NCBI RefSeq assembly: GCF_023718305.1 | Contig: NZ_QEYO01000002.1 | Location: 124,001-188,000 of the forward strand | Length of the DNA stretch: 64,000 nucleotides | DNA from: Gramella sp. AN32 | Lineage (GTDB): Bacteria; Bacteroidota; Bacteroidia; Flavobacteriales; Flavobacteriaceae | Direction: 5' to 3' | In this document: positions 1 through 8,606 of the stretch, in pieces | Position numbering within the stretch: position 1 is the stretch's first letter | Layout of the letters: each line of letters starts with the position of its first letter | The notes under the pieces: model-generated | Databases searched by the model: none | What the model was told of the DNA's origin: nothing | Seen by the model: the letters and a program-made list of their open reading frames with translations, nothing else | Made by a program: the position numbers and the translations under genes

Positions 1-292
1 GCTTAATTTTTTTAAGGGACGTTACATATTGAATATAGCTACTGTCTTTTTTGGTGATTTTTAAAGTGTTCTCTTCAAGATGGGAAAAACTGTAAATAAT
101 CTGGTCCAGCTGCAGTACGGTATTCGGGTCTATTTTATTGTTGGAACCTGTCCAGTAGGCAATAACTTTAAAATCATCTCCTTTATTTATTTCTTCTGAA
201 AATTCTTGCTTGTTCTCCTTTGCCGAAGATTTATCCTGACAAGAACAGCACAGTAACACGAGTCCCATTAATAATCCAACAAGATTTTTCAT
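1..292 (-). CDS. GH18-like glycosidase lipoprotein, N-terminal part only
   Basis: The gene runs off the left edge of the window, so only about 97 N-terminal residues are visible. It starts with a short hydrophobic signal segment ending in a Cys cluster (LLCCSC, Cys15/16/18), a typical lipoprotein export signal. From about residue 38 the sequence VIAYWTGSNNKIDPNTVLQL followed by IIYSFSHLE matches the first beta strands of family 18 glycoside hydrolases (chitinase or endo-beta-N-acetylglucosaminidase). The DxxDxDxE catalytic motif would lie outside the window and cannot be checked. It lies directly downstream of the SusC/SusD pair on the same strand, which fits a surface enzyme acting on a GlcNAc-containing glycan. 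The GH18 assignment rests on the N-terminus only. Confidence 0.72.
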   Translation of the reverse strand, partial: MKNLVGLLMGLVLLCCSCQDKSSAKENKQEFSEEINKGDDFKVIAYWTGSNNKIDPNTVLQLDQIIYSFSHLEENTLKITKKDSSYIQYVTSLKKIK

Positions 293-380
293 TCTAAATT
301 AAATTCTGTAAAAAATAGTTACTTCAACAATATTGCAAAGTTTTTGCAAATACTATTATGACTGCAAAAAGCTGAAAATA

Positions 381-415
381 AAAAGATCGTCAAAAGAATA
401 TGATGACGATCTTTT
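381..415 (-). terminator. Strong hairpin between susD and the GH18 gene
   Basis: A 12-bp perfect inverted repeat (AAAAGATCGTCA at 381-392, TGACGATCTTTT at 404-415) with an 11-nt loop, followed on the minus strand by a T-rich stretch. It lies after the susD stop codon in the transcription direction, so it should end or attenuate the susCD transcript before the GH18 gene. Confidence 0.75.
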
Positions 416-434
416 CTTTTAATTTTAAATTAAA

Positions 435-2135
435 TTAATTATCAGCAGACCACCAAAGTTCAGTTCCCTGCTCGTCTGGACCCTGTGTTTGTAACGCAGC
501 TTCCAGTTGCTGTCCATTCGTATTATATTCAGATGTTCCATATCGCATTCTTTCGGGATATTCACCATTTAAGGTTCCTGCTGAATAAATATCATAATCT
601 GAGACCCCGTTAGCTAACTCGGTGGGATAGCCAGTATCACGAACAATTGCCCAGGCTTCGAAACCATCTGTATAAGCCGCAATCCATCTTTGGATCGCGA
701 TCTTTTCCAGGTTTTCTTCCATTGTTCCATTCAAAAGAGCCATTTCCTCATTTCCCAGAAATTCAGAGATAGCAGCTTCGTCTACATTCCAAATTAGCAT
801 GGCCTGCTTGATTCCTTCTTTATAAAGTGTTGGGGCATCTCCGGTTGCCAGGCCTTTTACAATGGCTTCCGCCTGTAAAAAATTACCTTCAGCAGCGGTC
901 ATTACAACTTCTGGAAAAATTGGCTGCCCGGTATTTTTAGGGTTTATTACCCAATCTGCAGGCTCTGAAAATAGATTATATTTTATATGGGGATAAATAT
1001 CACCATTTAATCTTGTTGGCTGTCCCACATAGTAAGGTCCTTCATCAACTACAATGGTGATCTCGTCAGCAGAACCGGATTTTGTATAATTTACCCCTGC
1101 ATTGTCCAGTTCAGCTAATACAAAATCTATGTATTTATCGAATAGGGCTACACCAGAACCTTCTGCCGGTTTTTTAAAAACCGCTTCCCCACCTTCTATG
1201 GGCTTGGCATACGCAGATAGCCTTGGATCATTATTATCCCTTAAATAATCCACAAGAGTTTTACCTACTTTCCATTTTGAACCAACGCCTCCGAAATTAT
1301 GCCAGATATCCCCATAGGCTGCATTTCCAAACTGATTTATTTCAGTGTCTTTTGCCATGAGAGCATTATCATCTGAAGTTGTAAGTAGAGGGCTTTGTAT
1401 GGCTTCATTTATAACAGCTGTTGCAAAATCTGCTCCCGGCGCCCCTTGTGCTCTTAAAGCCATTCGTAGCTTTAAAGTATTGGCCAGTTTTTTCCATTTT
1501 TGAAGATCCCCATTAAAAAACAAATCATTCTCTGCCAGGAATTCCAGCCCTTCACCGGTTACACTTTCACTCCCAATGATATCCATTGCTTCATCAAGAT
1601 CTGCAATTACGCCCTGATAAATTTCAGCCTGAGTATCAAACTTTGGTGTAATTACATCTGGATCTGATGCTTCGGAATAAGGAACCATTCCAAAAGTATC
1701 TGTATACATTTGATAATACAGACCCTTCATAATAAGACCGATAGCGTAGAATTTCTCGTTTTCAAGTTCCCCTCCAGGACTTACAAAATTTTGATATACA
1801 CTGAGGTTACTTACATAACCTGCCATCCAATCGTATGCGGCATTGGTATAACCTATATTATAGGTATAACTCAGACCATCATTCCACCAACATCCATTAA
1901 AACCGAACGTAAACTGTCCTGCATATCTATCGGCATGAATTAAATGAGCTCTCCAGTAAGGAAATCTATTAGGAGCATACAATTCTATTTGAATCCCTGT
2001 TAAAAAATATTTTGCACTTACTTCATCTGATGTAAAAGCATCAGGCTTGGTATTTATTTCTTCAAAGTCTGAACACCCTGACAGAGAAAAGACCAGGAGC
2101 AGGCTTACCGCAATAATTTTTAATATTCCTTTCAT
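435..2135 (-). CDS. SusD/RagB family nutrient-binding outer-membrane lipoprotein
   Basis: 566 aa, the usual SusD size. A lipoprotein signal with hydrophobic residues 5-19 and lipobox Cys21 (SLSGC) is followed by SDFEEINTKPDAFT, a common start of SusD_2-type proteins. The body is helical with TPR-like stretches. SusD proteins sit on the cell surface as a lid over the SusC barrel and bind the glycan or peptide ligand. The gene starts 10 bp after the susC stop, the classic paired arrangement. The ligand cannot be read from the sequence; neighbouring murQ and GH18/GHL genes suggest amino-sugar or peptidoglycan-derived material. Confidence 0.93.
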   Translation of the reverse strand: MKGILKIIAVSLLLVFSLSGCSDFEEINTKPDAFTSDEVSAKYFLTGIQIELYAPNRFPYWRAHLIHADRYAGQFTFGFNGCWWNDGLSYTYNIGYTNAAYDWMAGYVSNLSVYQNFVSPGGELENEKFYAIGLIMKGLYYQMYTDTFGMVPYSEASDPDVITPKFDTQAEIYQGVIADLDEAMDIIGSESVTGEGLEFLAENDLFFNGDLQKWKKLANTLKLRMALRAQGAPGADFATAVINEAIQSPLLTTSDDNALMAKDTEINQFGNAAYGDIWHNFGGVGSKWKVGKTLVDYLRDNNDPRLSAYAKPIEGGEAVFKKPAEGSGVALFDKYIDFVLAELDNAGVNYTKSGSADEITIVVDEGPYYVGQPTRLNGDIYPHIKYNLFSEPADWVINPKNTGQPIFPEVVMTAAEGNFLQAEAIVKGLATGDAPTLYKEGIKQAMLIWNVDEAAISEFLGNEEMALLNGTMEENLEKIAIQRWIAAYTDGFEAWAIVRDTGYPTELANGVSDYDIYSAGTLNGEYPERMRYGTSEYNTNGQQLEAALQTQGPDEQGTELWWSADN

Positions 2136-2145
2136 AATGCTTTTC

Positions 2146-5100
2146 TTAAAATTTAATATTTACGTTCACTCCTAAACTTCTAATCGTTGGGGAGTTATTC
2201 AGGGAAATTCCCTGTCCTGAAAGACCGGTTCCAATGGAGGAATCTGGATCTATATCATCTGCATCCTTATATAAGAAGAATAAATTTCTTCCAATTAAAC
2301 CTATTGATGCTGAGTTCAATACTGTGCCTTCAAACATACTTGAGGGAAAACTATAATTTAAGGCAAACTCTCTTAATCTCACATTCGTTTGATCATAAAT
2401 ATAATTTGAAGTTATCCCCGAGTAGCTACCCCAATAATCCTGTGCGGTAATTGGAACTGTATTAGCCTCCCCTGTTTCTTCATTAATTGCATCAACCACA
2501 AAATCTTCACCACGATATTGCAGGCTTCGTTCAGAAACTCCTGCTCCATCCAGATAGGAAGATGTAGCAGAAAAAATTTCTCCACCAAATCTACCATCAA
2601 TTAAAAATCTCAGGCTCCAATTGTTATATGAAAAGGTGTTATTAAGGCCTCCAATCCAATCTGGTTGGGCATTTCCAAGTTTTTCAGCTTCGTTTGAAGC
2701 CAGGGGTCTTCCTTCGGAATTCACAAGTCTTTCCCCATTTTCATTCGTTTTCCAGGTAGTTCCATAAAGATCACCAATTCCTCCTCCCACGTTAGCCCTT
2801 ACTGAAAGGCTTCCTAATGAATTGAGCGTAGTATAATCCAATCCTTCGATAAGATCTACTAGCTCATTTTTGTTTTTAGAAAAATTTACGGCAACGTCCC
2901 ATCTAAAATTCTCAGTCCTTACGGGTACTCCGCCAAGTAGAAATTCAATACCATTATTCCTAACCTCTCCTACATTCTCTTTAAAGAAACTATAACCGGT
3001 AGCAAATGGAACAGGTACGTTATAGATCATATCTGTAGTTCTAATAGAGTAAATAGATAAGTCTCCATAAAGCCGGTTATTGAACATATTAAATTCTATA
3101 CCAAATTCAGTAGACTGTACACTTTCAGGCTTAAGATTTGGATTCAACCTAACCGAAGGTCCTTCAAGAACAGTTAAACCAAGATATCCCTGCGTTGGGA
3201 CACTAAAAGTTTGATAAAGCTGATAAACATCTGTATCATTTCCTACCTCTGCCCAACTGGCCCTTAACTTTAACATATTAAAAACATTAGATTCAGGATC
3301 GATAAAACGATTTATCAAAAGTGAATAACTCGCAGATGGGTAAAAATAAGAGCGGTTGATTTCACTTAGGGTCGAAGACCAGTCATTTCTCGCCGTTAAA
3401 TCCAAATACATAAAATCATCATAGGAAAAACTAAACTGCCCATATAGGGAATTAATTTTCTTTACCCCAAGAGGCGTATGAGTACTGGTTTGAATATTTG
3501 TGTTACTTAAAAACACTCTTGAAGGCAAACGGAACTGAGATCCGCTAGTATTCACATTTTCGAAACTTCTTTTAGATAAACTTCCTCCAACATTTACCAC
3601 AAGATCTAATTTCTCTGTTAAATCTTTATTCGCGGTAAAAAGAAAATCTCCATTGATCTCTGTATTCTTATAGGTAGAATACGAAAGACGTCCGGTGTAA
3701 AAGAAGTGATGTCCATAATTCTGAACATACTCTGTTCTTCTATTGGTAACATCTCCTCCAACCCGTGCAAAAAGTGAAAGCCAGTCATTGAATTCATAAG
3801 TTAGTTTTGTGAATCCAAGAAATCGATCTCTACGCTCATCATTCATGTCTTCATTAAGCATCCAGTAAGGATTTCCAATACTTTTATTTTGTCCGGCATA
3901 ACTAATTGCAGCATATTCATCGCTAAACATCCCTGGATCATTCCATAGTGTAGGTTTATAATTTTTAAGGTCATCTATCCTTACATTTCTGGGCATACGA
4001 TATACAAAGGCCAGAACACCTTCTGTTCCAAGATTAACCCTATTATCTATATCCTGAGTGAAGTAGGTTGCTTTGCTATCCAAGTGAAACTTATCTGATA
4101 AATCTATTACAGATCTTAAATTGAAGTTATGGCTCTCAAGATCTGAATTTGGTAAAATTGCACTGGTTGTATTATTAGTATAGGAGAAACGAGTACTGAA
4201 GTTTTCTCCACCTTTATCGATTGCTATTGTATTGATAGCCTGCAAACCGGTTTCAAAAAAATCTTCCACATTATTAGGTTGAGCAGTATAAGGACGTTGT
4301 TCACCTGTATAATATAACTGGTCTGATCCATCAAGCCTGGCTCCCCAAGAAGAACCTCCAAAATTATCTAGATCAGCATAAACAGCTCCGTTAGTACCCT
4401 GTCCATACTCATTCTGAAAATCTGGTAAAAACATTGGGTTTTCAAAGGTTATATTTGAATTCAATGAAATTCCTAATCCTCTTCCCATTTTACCTTTCTT
4501 AGTGGTAATAAGGATAACGCCACTAGCGGCACGGGATCCATAAAGTGCGGCAGCATTTGGACCTTTTAGCACCGAAATAGATTCTATATCAGAAGGATTA
4601 ATATCGGTAATTCCTCCTCCGGTAACTGTACTGTTGAAGATACTACCTCCAGATTCGTTTCCAGATGCATCAATTGGAATACCATCTACTACGATTAATG
4701 CCTGGTTATTTCCCGTTAACGTATTATTTCCACGAATGGTGATCCTTGAGCCAGATCCTACTCCACTGGACTGATTCACTACTAACCCAGGTACTTTGCC
4801 GACAAGGGAATTAGCTACATTGTAATCTTTTATCTCATTAACCTCATCAGATTGTAGCTCTGTAACAGCATATCCCAGGGATTTCTTCTCTCGTGTAATT
4901 CCTAAAGAAGTTACTACTACTTCATCCAAAGTTTCGGCATCTACAGACATAATTACATCTAAAGTTGTTCTTCCCTCTAGTGGAATTTCCTGCCTTCCAT
5001 AACCTATCATAGAGAATACGAGGATAGCTTCTGGTGCAGCTTCAATAGAATAATTACCGTCAAAATCGGTAACTGTCCCATTACTTGTCCCTCTTTCTAC

Positions 5101-5232
5101 AATAGTTACACCCAGAAGGGGTAAACCGGTTTCACTGTCAATAACGTTTCCCGTTACGACCTGTTCCTGAGCTACGATGCTTTGAAAAAATAAAAACATG
5201 GTAACCAACATGTAAGGTAATTTTTTGACCAT
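2146..5232 (-). CDS. SusC/RagA family TonB-dependent outer-membrane transporter
   Basis: 1028 aa. Signal peptide at 1-21 (MVKKLPYMLVTMFLFFQSIVAQ), a carboxypeptidase-regulatory-like beta domain at about 25-105 (VTGNVIDSETGLPLLGVTI), then the TonB plug at about 115-245 (SLGITREKKSLGYAV, VVDGIPIDASG, SISVLKGPNAAALYGSRAASGVILITTKKG) and a large beta barrel ending in a C-terminal Phe (VNVNIKF), as expected for Bam-inserted proteins. It imports a ligand captured by the SusD partner using TonB and the proton gradient. A 139-bp gap separates it from the upstream GHL gene, so it may have its own promoter as well as read-through. Confidence 0.96.
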   Translation of the reverse strand: MVKKLPYMLVTMFLFFQSIVAQEQVVTGNVIDSETGLPLLGVTIVERGTSNGTVTDFDGNYSIEAAPEAILVFSMIGYGRQEIPLEGRTTLDVIMSVDAETLDEVVVTSLGITREKKSLGYAVTELQSDEVNEIKDYNVANSLVGKVPGLVVNQSSGVGSGSRITIRGNNTLTGNNQALIVVDGIPIDASGNESGGSIFNSTVTGGGITDINPSDIESISVLKGPNAAALYGSRAASGVILITTKKGKMGRGLGISLNSNITFENPMFLPDFQNEYGQGTNGAVYADLDNFGGSSWGARLDGSDQLYYTGEQRPYTAQPNNVEDFFETGLQAINTIAIDKGGENFSTRFSYTNNTTSAILPNSDLESHNFNLRSVIDLSDKFHLDSKATYFTQDIDNRVNLGTEGVLAFVYRMPRNVRIDDLKNYKPTLWNDPGMFSDEYAAISYAGQNKSIGNPYWMLNEDMNDERRDRFLGFTKLTYEFNDWLSLFARVGGDVTNRRTEYVQNYGHHFFYTGRLSYSTYKNTEINGDFLFTANKDLTEKLDLVVNVGGSLSKRSFENVNTSGSQFRLPSRVFLSNTNIQTSTHTPLGVKKINSLYGQFSFSYDDFMYLDLTARNDWSSTLSEINRSYFYPSASYSLLINRFIDPESNVFNMLKLRASWAEVGNDTDVYQLYQTFSVPTQGYLGLTVLEGPSVRLNPNLKPESVQSTEFGIEFNMFNNRLYGDLSIYSIRTTDMIYNVPVPFATGYSFFKENVGEVRNNGIEFLLGGVPVRTENFRWDVAVNFSKNKNELVDLIEGLDYTTLNSLGSLSVRANVGGGIGDLYGTTWKTNENGERLVNSEGRPLASNEAEKLGNAQPDWIGGLNNTFSYNNWSLRFLIDGRFGGEIFSATSSYLDGAGVSERSLQYRGEDFVVDAINEETGEANTVPITAQDYWGSYSGITSNYIYDQTNVRLREFALNYSFPSSMFEGTVLNSASIGLIGRNLFFLYKDADDIDPDSSIGTGLSGQGISLNNSPTIRSLGVNVNIKF

Positions 5233-5371
5233 TGATTGTATTTTAGTGATTGATTCTAAACGGGGTAAGTCCCCAAAACATTTAAACGTTAGTTAAAATG
5301 TGTTAATTTTTAAAGTTAAGAATTTATCATTAATTTAAGTCGACTTTTACATTATTTAGGAGCCAGTTAGG

Positions 5372-6484
5372 CTATTGGGCATTTTTAATGACCTGAAGAT
5401 GTTCAGTTTTAAGTGCTCCACCATCAAAAAATGAAATACCATTGGCACCATTGGTTTTAGCCTGGTTAATGGCTTCCAAAAGATCTGCTCCTGTCATTTC
5501 AGGTACAAAAACCCCACTATGCAGTTCGGTATTTTTAGATTTCAGGTCATTTACGCCCTGTTTGGTCGCAAAACCTATCCAGTCTAAATCTTCATTATAA
5601 AAATTATGATATATCATCGGTAATACGGCATCAATATTCCATTTATCCCAACGTTGTCGCACCATATGATCTGCCATTTCTGGGTAAGGGAAAACAGCAG
5701 CAGTTAAAATTTTACCATTATTATGTACTATTTTGTAGGCATCATCTACCATTGCTTTTATTTTATTTAAACGAAATTGTTTCCATTCCATATCTATAGC
5801 CGGATTTTCCATATTTAGTGGATTCTTATGATGCAGTTTTTCAAATTCTGAAACACACACCTCACAATAACAAAAATCAAACTGAGGTAGTTCTTCTTCC
5901 TGCTTGAGATTATATTTAGGTAAAAGGCCTATAGGAAGAAAAATATCGGGTAATCTTATATAATCAAGGTGAACACTTGTCACTCCTTCTACTTTTGAAA
6001 GTTCTTCCACTAAACCTAAGACATGATTGCGTGATTCTTCTCGGGTAGGACATAGCCATTGATAATAATCTACATAAGGCCTGGTGTCAAAGGTAGATTT
6101 ACCATCACGGCTTACAGCATACCATTCTGAATGTTTTAAGGCTACACTATCCCCGGGACGGTTCATGGCCATGAGCCAGGCATGTACTTCCAGGCCTTGC
6201 TGCTCCGCTATGGGCGCTATTCGGGAAAGTAATTCAGGATTTGTATTTGTATTAATTAATACCGCATCAATTCCGTTCTCACTGTATTTTTTAAATTCAG
6301 CAGTATAAGATGAATCGGCTCTCTCGCTGTTCGCACCGGTCCAAACCCAATATTTGAAATCATTTTCCTTCTTTTTTTCGACTTTAGAGTCAACGACATT
6401 ATGGACATTTTTTTCATTAGATTTCTCTACACAGGAAATTATAAGCAGCGAAAAAATTAAAATGAGAAGATGATTAAGTTTCAT
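5372..6484 (-). CDS. GHL-type putative glycoside hydrolase lipoprotein
   Basis: 370 aa. Lipoprotein signal with Cys18 (LLIISC). The rest looks like a TIM barrel of the glycosyl-hydrolase-like (GHL/DUF4015-like) group: NGIDAVLINTNT, a strand ending in GLEVHAWLMAMN, the motif TSVHLDYIRLPD (about 190-201), a typical position for an acidic catalytic residue, and late strands ILTAAVFPYP and NGISFFDGG. A short Cys pair (CYCEVC) near residue 204 is unusual. Only 11 bp separate it from the CBM9-like gene upstream, so they are probably co-transcribed. It could cleave or modify a glycan in the periplasm or at the surface; substrate unknown. Confidence 0.72.
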   Translation of the reverse strand: MKLNHLLILIFSLLIISCVEKSNEKNVHNVVDSKVEKKKENDFKYWVWTGANSERADSSYTAEFKKYSENGIDAVLINTNTNPELLSRIAPIAEQQGLEVHAWLMAMNRPGDSVALKHSEWYAVSRDGKSTFDTRPYVDYYQWLCPTREESRNHVLGLVEELSKVEGVTSVHLDYIRLPDIFLPIGLLPKYNLKQEEELPQFDFCYCEVCVSEFEKLHHKNPLNMENPAIDMEWKQFRLNKIKAMVDDAYKIVHNNGKILTAAVFPYPEMADHMVRQRWDKWNIDAVLPMIYHNFYNEDLDWIGFATKQGVNDLKSKNTELHSGVFVPEMTGADLLEAINQAKTNGANGISFFDGGALKTEHLQVIKNAQ

Positions 6485-6495
6485 ACTAATTGAGT

Positions 6496-7554
6496 TTAGA
6501 TTTGTAAAAATTTGCCGTCTTCAGTAATGATATATGAGTTCCCGGTAAAAGGACTTTCGATTGAAATATTCCATCCTGAACGATGATTTTCCAGTTCAGG
6601 CTCCATTAAATTATTATTGATTTCTAACGGTTCTTCAACTAATTTTTCAATTTGTTGAGCCCATTCACCATGTTCTTTATAATATGCTTTTTGCTTCCTG
6701 TATAGCTCAAACAACCACCACCTAATTTTTTCGTCTTCAGGAATTTCAAATTCAACAGTATTCCCTAAGGTTTCAGAAGAAAAGAATACGTATCCCCAGT
6801 GTTCGGGTTCATGCATATTTATAACTCCTTGAGGCGACCAGACCCAGTTAAATTCCGGAATAAAATTTCCTGTATGGTCTTTCTTTCTGGAATATTTTTG
6901 ATTTTCCAGGTCAAAATCCCAGTTAACCCTAGAAAAATTGATTCTCCAAAACGTATCCGCATGTCCACTGCCATCAATATTAGCTTCCTCTAAAACCTCC
7001 CAGGGAATGGCGACTTCTACACTCCAAAACTTATCCTCATCTGAAGGATTATTTAAGGTTCCATCGGTATATACAGCAGATTTAAGACCTTTAATTTCCC
7101 AGTTATTTACGATTGGGGCACGTTCCCGATAAGGTTTTACTATAAAAAGATCCCATATAGTATTAAGGGCATTCATCTCGAATTCCATGTAATTATGAGA
7201 ATCACCATCAGGATCTATAAAAATCTCGAAGTCATTATTGTAAAAAATAACTGTATCCCTTTGTTTTAAAATCGCCCAGATATGCGGCTCTTCCATTTTT
7301 GCATAAAAATAAAGATAGGTGTCATCCCAGAGCATCTTGACATTGGTTTGATATTTTGGAGTTTTTGTGCCTTCAATATCGATAAAATCCTGAGTAAAAC
7401 TAGATCGTTCCCATGATTGCTCATTCCCAATGCCATCTATAAAAATAGAGTCCAGGGTTCTATAGGCTACATAACTTCTGTGTTTTATGCCATTTTGAGA
7501 GAACAGGACAAATCCATTTAGAATTAGCAAGAATAAAAGGAGGTCTTTTTTCAT
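6496..7554 (-). CDS. CBM9-like carbohydrate-binding protein, exported
   Basis: 352 aa. N-terminal signal peptide (hydrophobic residues 4-18, likely cleavage after FSQ). Residues about 30-235 resemble the CBM9-type beta-sandwich (SIFIDGIGNEQSWERS, VKMLWDDTYLYFYAKMEEPHIWA, DFEIFIDPDGDSHNYMEFEMNALNTIWDLFI, FWSVEVAIPWEVL). This fold binds sugar reducing ends or forms domains of exported glycan enzymes. The C-terminal 110 residues are helical and Glu/Lys-rich, with no motif I recognise. It lies between murQ and the GHL gene in one minus-strand run, pointing to a role in the same glycan-utilisation locus. Confidence 0.78.
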   Translation of the reverse strand: MKKDLLLFLLILNGFVLFSQNGIKHRSYVAYRTLDSIFIDGIGNEQSWERSSFTQDFIDIEGTKTPKYQTNVKMLWDDTYLYFYAKMEEPHIWAILKQRDTVIFYNNDFEIFIDPDGDSHNYMEFEMNALNTIWDLFIVKPYRERAPIVNNWEIKGLKSAVYTDGTLNNPSDEDKFWSVEVAIPWEVLEEANIDGSGHADTFWRINFSRVNWDFDLENQKYSRKKDHTGNFIPEFNWVWSPQGVINMHEPEHWGYVFFSSETLGNTVEFEIPEDEKIRWWLFELYRKQKAYYKEHGEWAQQIEKLVEEPLEINNNLMEPELENHRSGWNISIESPFTGNSYIITEDGKFLQI

Positions 7555-7618
7555 TTATCACTATAGATTTTGAGTCACAAATTAATTGTGGTTATTTTCT
7601 TCTAAAGCCTACCTAAAT

Positions 7619-8431
7619 TTATTTATTTTGATAGTTAATGAGAACATTACGAACACTTTTATATTTCAGCAATAATTCCTCTGCTTTCTCTTCTGGTAAT
7701 CCCAATTCTTCCATGATCATTCTTATTCCTCGGCTTACAAGCTTATCATTTGAAAGTTGCATATCCACCATCTTATTCCCTTTGATCCTACCCAATTTGA
7801 TCATGGTAGAAGTAGTGAGCATATTCAAAACCATTTTTTGAGCGGTGCCCGCCTTCATACGCGTACTTCCGGTTACAAATTCCGGTCCTGTCACCACCTC
7901 CACAGGAAAAGTAGATTCCGCAGCAACCGGGCTTTGGGCACTACAGGTCACACAACCGGTAATAATATTATTTTTCTGCGCTTCTTTTAATCCCCCAATT
8001 ACATAGGGAGTGGTTCCCGATGCAGCAATACCAACCAAAATATCTTTTTCTGAAATTTGGTATTTTTGAAGGTCTTTCCAGGCTTGTTCGGTATCATCTT
8101 CAGCATTTTCCACCGCCTTTCTAAGTGCCGTATCACCGCCGGCGATGAGACCAATGACCATACCCGGCTCTACCCCAAATGTTGGCGGACATTCTGAAGC
8201 GTCCAGAACTCCAAGCCGTCCACTCGTGCCTGCGCCAATGTAAAACAAACGTCCCCCCTTTTCCAGTTTCAAAACAATTTGATCTACTAGTTTTTCAATA
8301 GCGGGAAGTACGTGGGAAACACTTTCTGCAACTGTTTGATCTTCAGCATTGATGTTTTTCAATAATTCTGAAGTCGACATATGCTCTAATGCATCGTATT
8401 TTGAATCTTTTTCGGTATCGGGCTGATTCAT
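7619..8431 (-). CDS. murQ: N-acetylmuramic acid 6-phosphate etherase
   Basis: 270 aa. MurQ cleaves the D-lactyl ether of MurNAc-6-phosphate to give GlcNAc-6-phosphate and D-lactate in the cytoplasm during peptidoglycan recycling. The SIS-domain sugar-phosphate site is clear (YIGAGTSGRLG at 64-74). The two acidic residues that correspond to the E. coli catalytic pair are present at Glu80 (DASECPPTFG) and Glu111 (ENAEDD), and TGSTRMKAGTAQK near 190 is the usual family signature. It is first in a minus-strand run with exported glycan-binding and glycan-cleaving proteins, which implies MurNAc arriving from outside the cell as well as internal recycling. Confidence 0.97.
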   Translation of the reverse strand: MNQPDTEKDSKYDALEHMSTSELLKNINAEDQTVAESVSHVLPAIEKLVDQIVLKLEKGGRLFYIGAGTSGRLGVLDASECPPTFGVEPGMVIGLIAGGDTALRKAVENAEDDTEQAWKDLQKYQISEKDILVGIAASGTTPYVIGGLKEAQKNNIITGCVTCSAQSPVAAESTFPVEVVTGPEFVTGSTRMKAGTAQKMVLNMLTTSTMIKLGRIKGNKMVDMQLSNDKLVSRGIRMIMEELGLPEEKAEELLLKYKSVRNVLINYQNK

Positions 8432-8507
8432 GAAAAATTTTTTAGCAATTATTGGACTCTTAAATCTGAACTAAATTTCTATAACTAAAGCCGATTGGGC
8501 AAGAAAA

Positions 8508-8515
8508 CAAACATA
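8508..8515 (-). promoter_or_regulatory. Candidate -7 promoter element for murQ
   Basis: TATGTTTG on the minus strand matches the Bacteroidota -7 consensus TAnnTTTG. It lies about 77 nt upstream of the murQ ATG. No clear TTG -33 element at the expected distance, so support is partial. Confidence 0.4.
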
Positions 8516-8549
8516 AAGTTGAAATTTTATATAAGACTATTAATTAAAT

Positions 8550-8557
8550 TATATTTG
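8550..8557 (+). promoter_or_regulatory. Candidate -7 promoter element for lepA
   Basis: TATATTTG matches TAnnTTTG and lies 50 nt upstream of the lepA ATG in the divergent murQ/lepA intergenic region. No TTG at the -33 position. Confidence 0.45.
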
Positions 8558-8606
8558 TATTCTTAAATTCGGCGGGAATTTTGCCGGATTCTTTCAAAAA
8601 CTGGAG

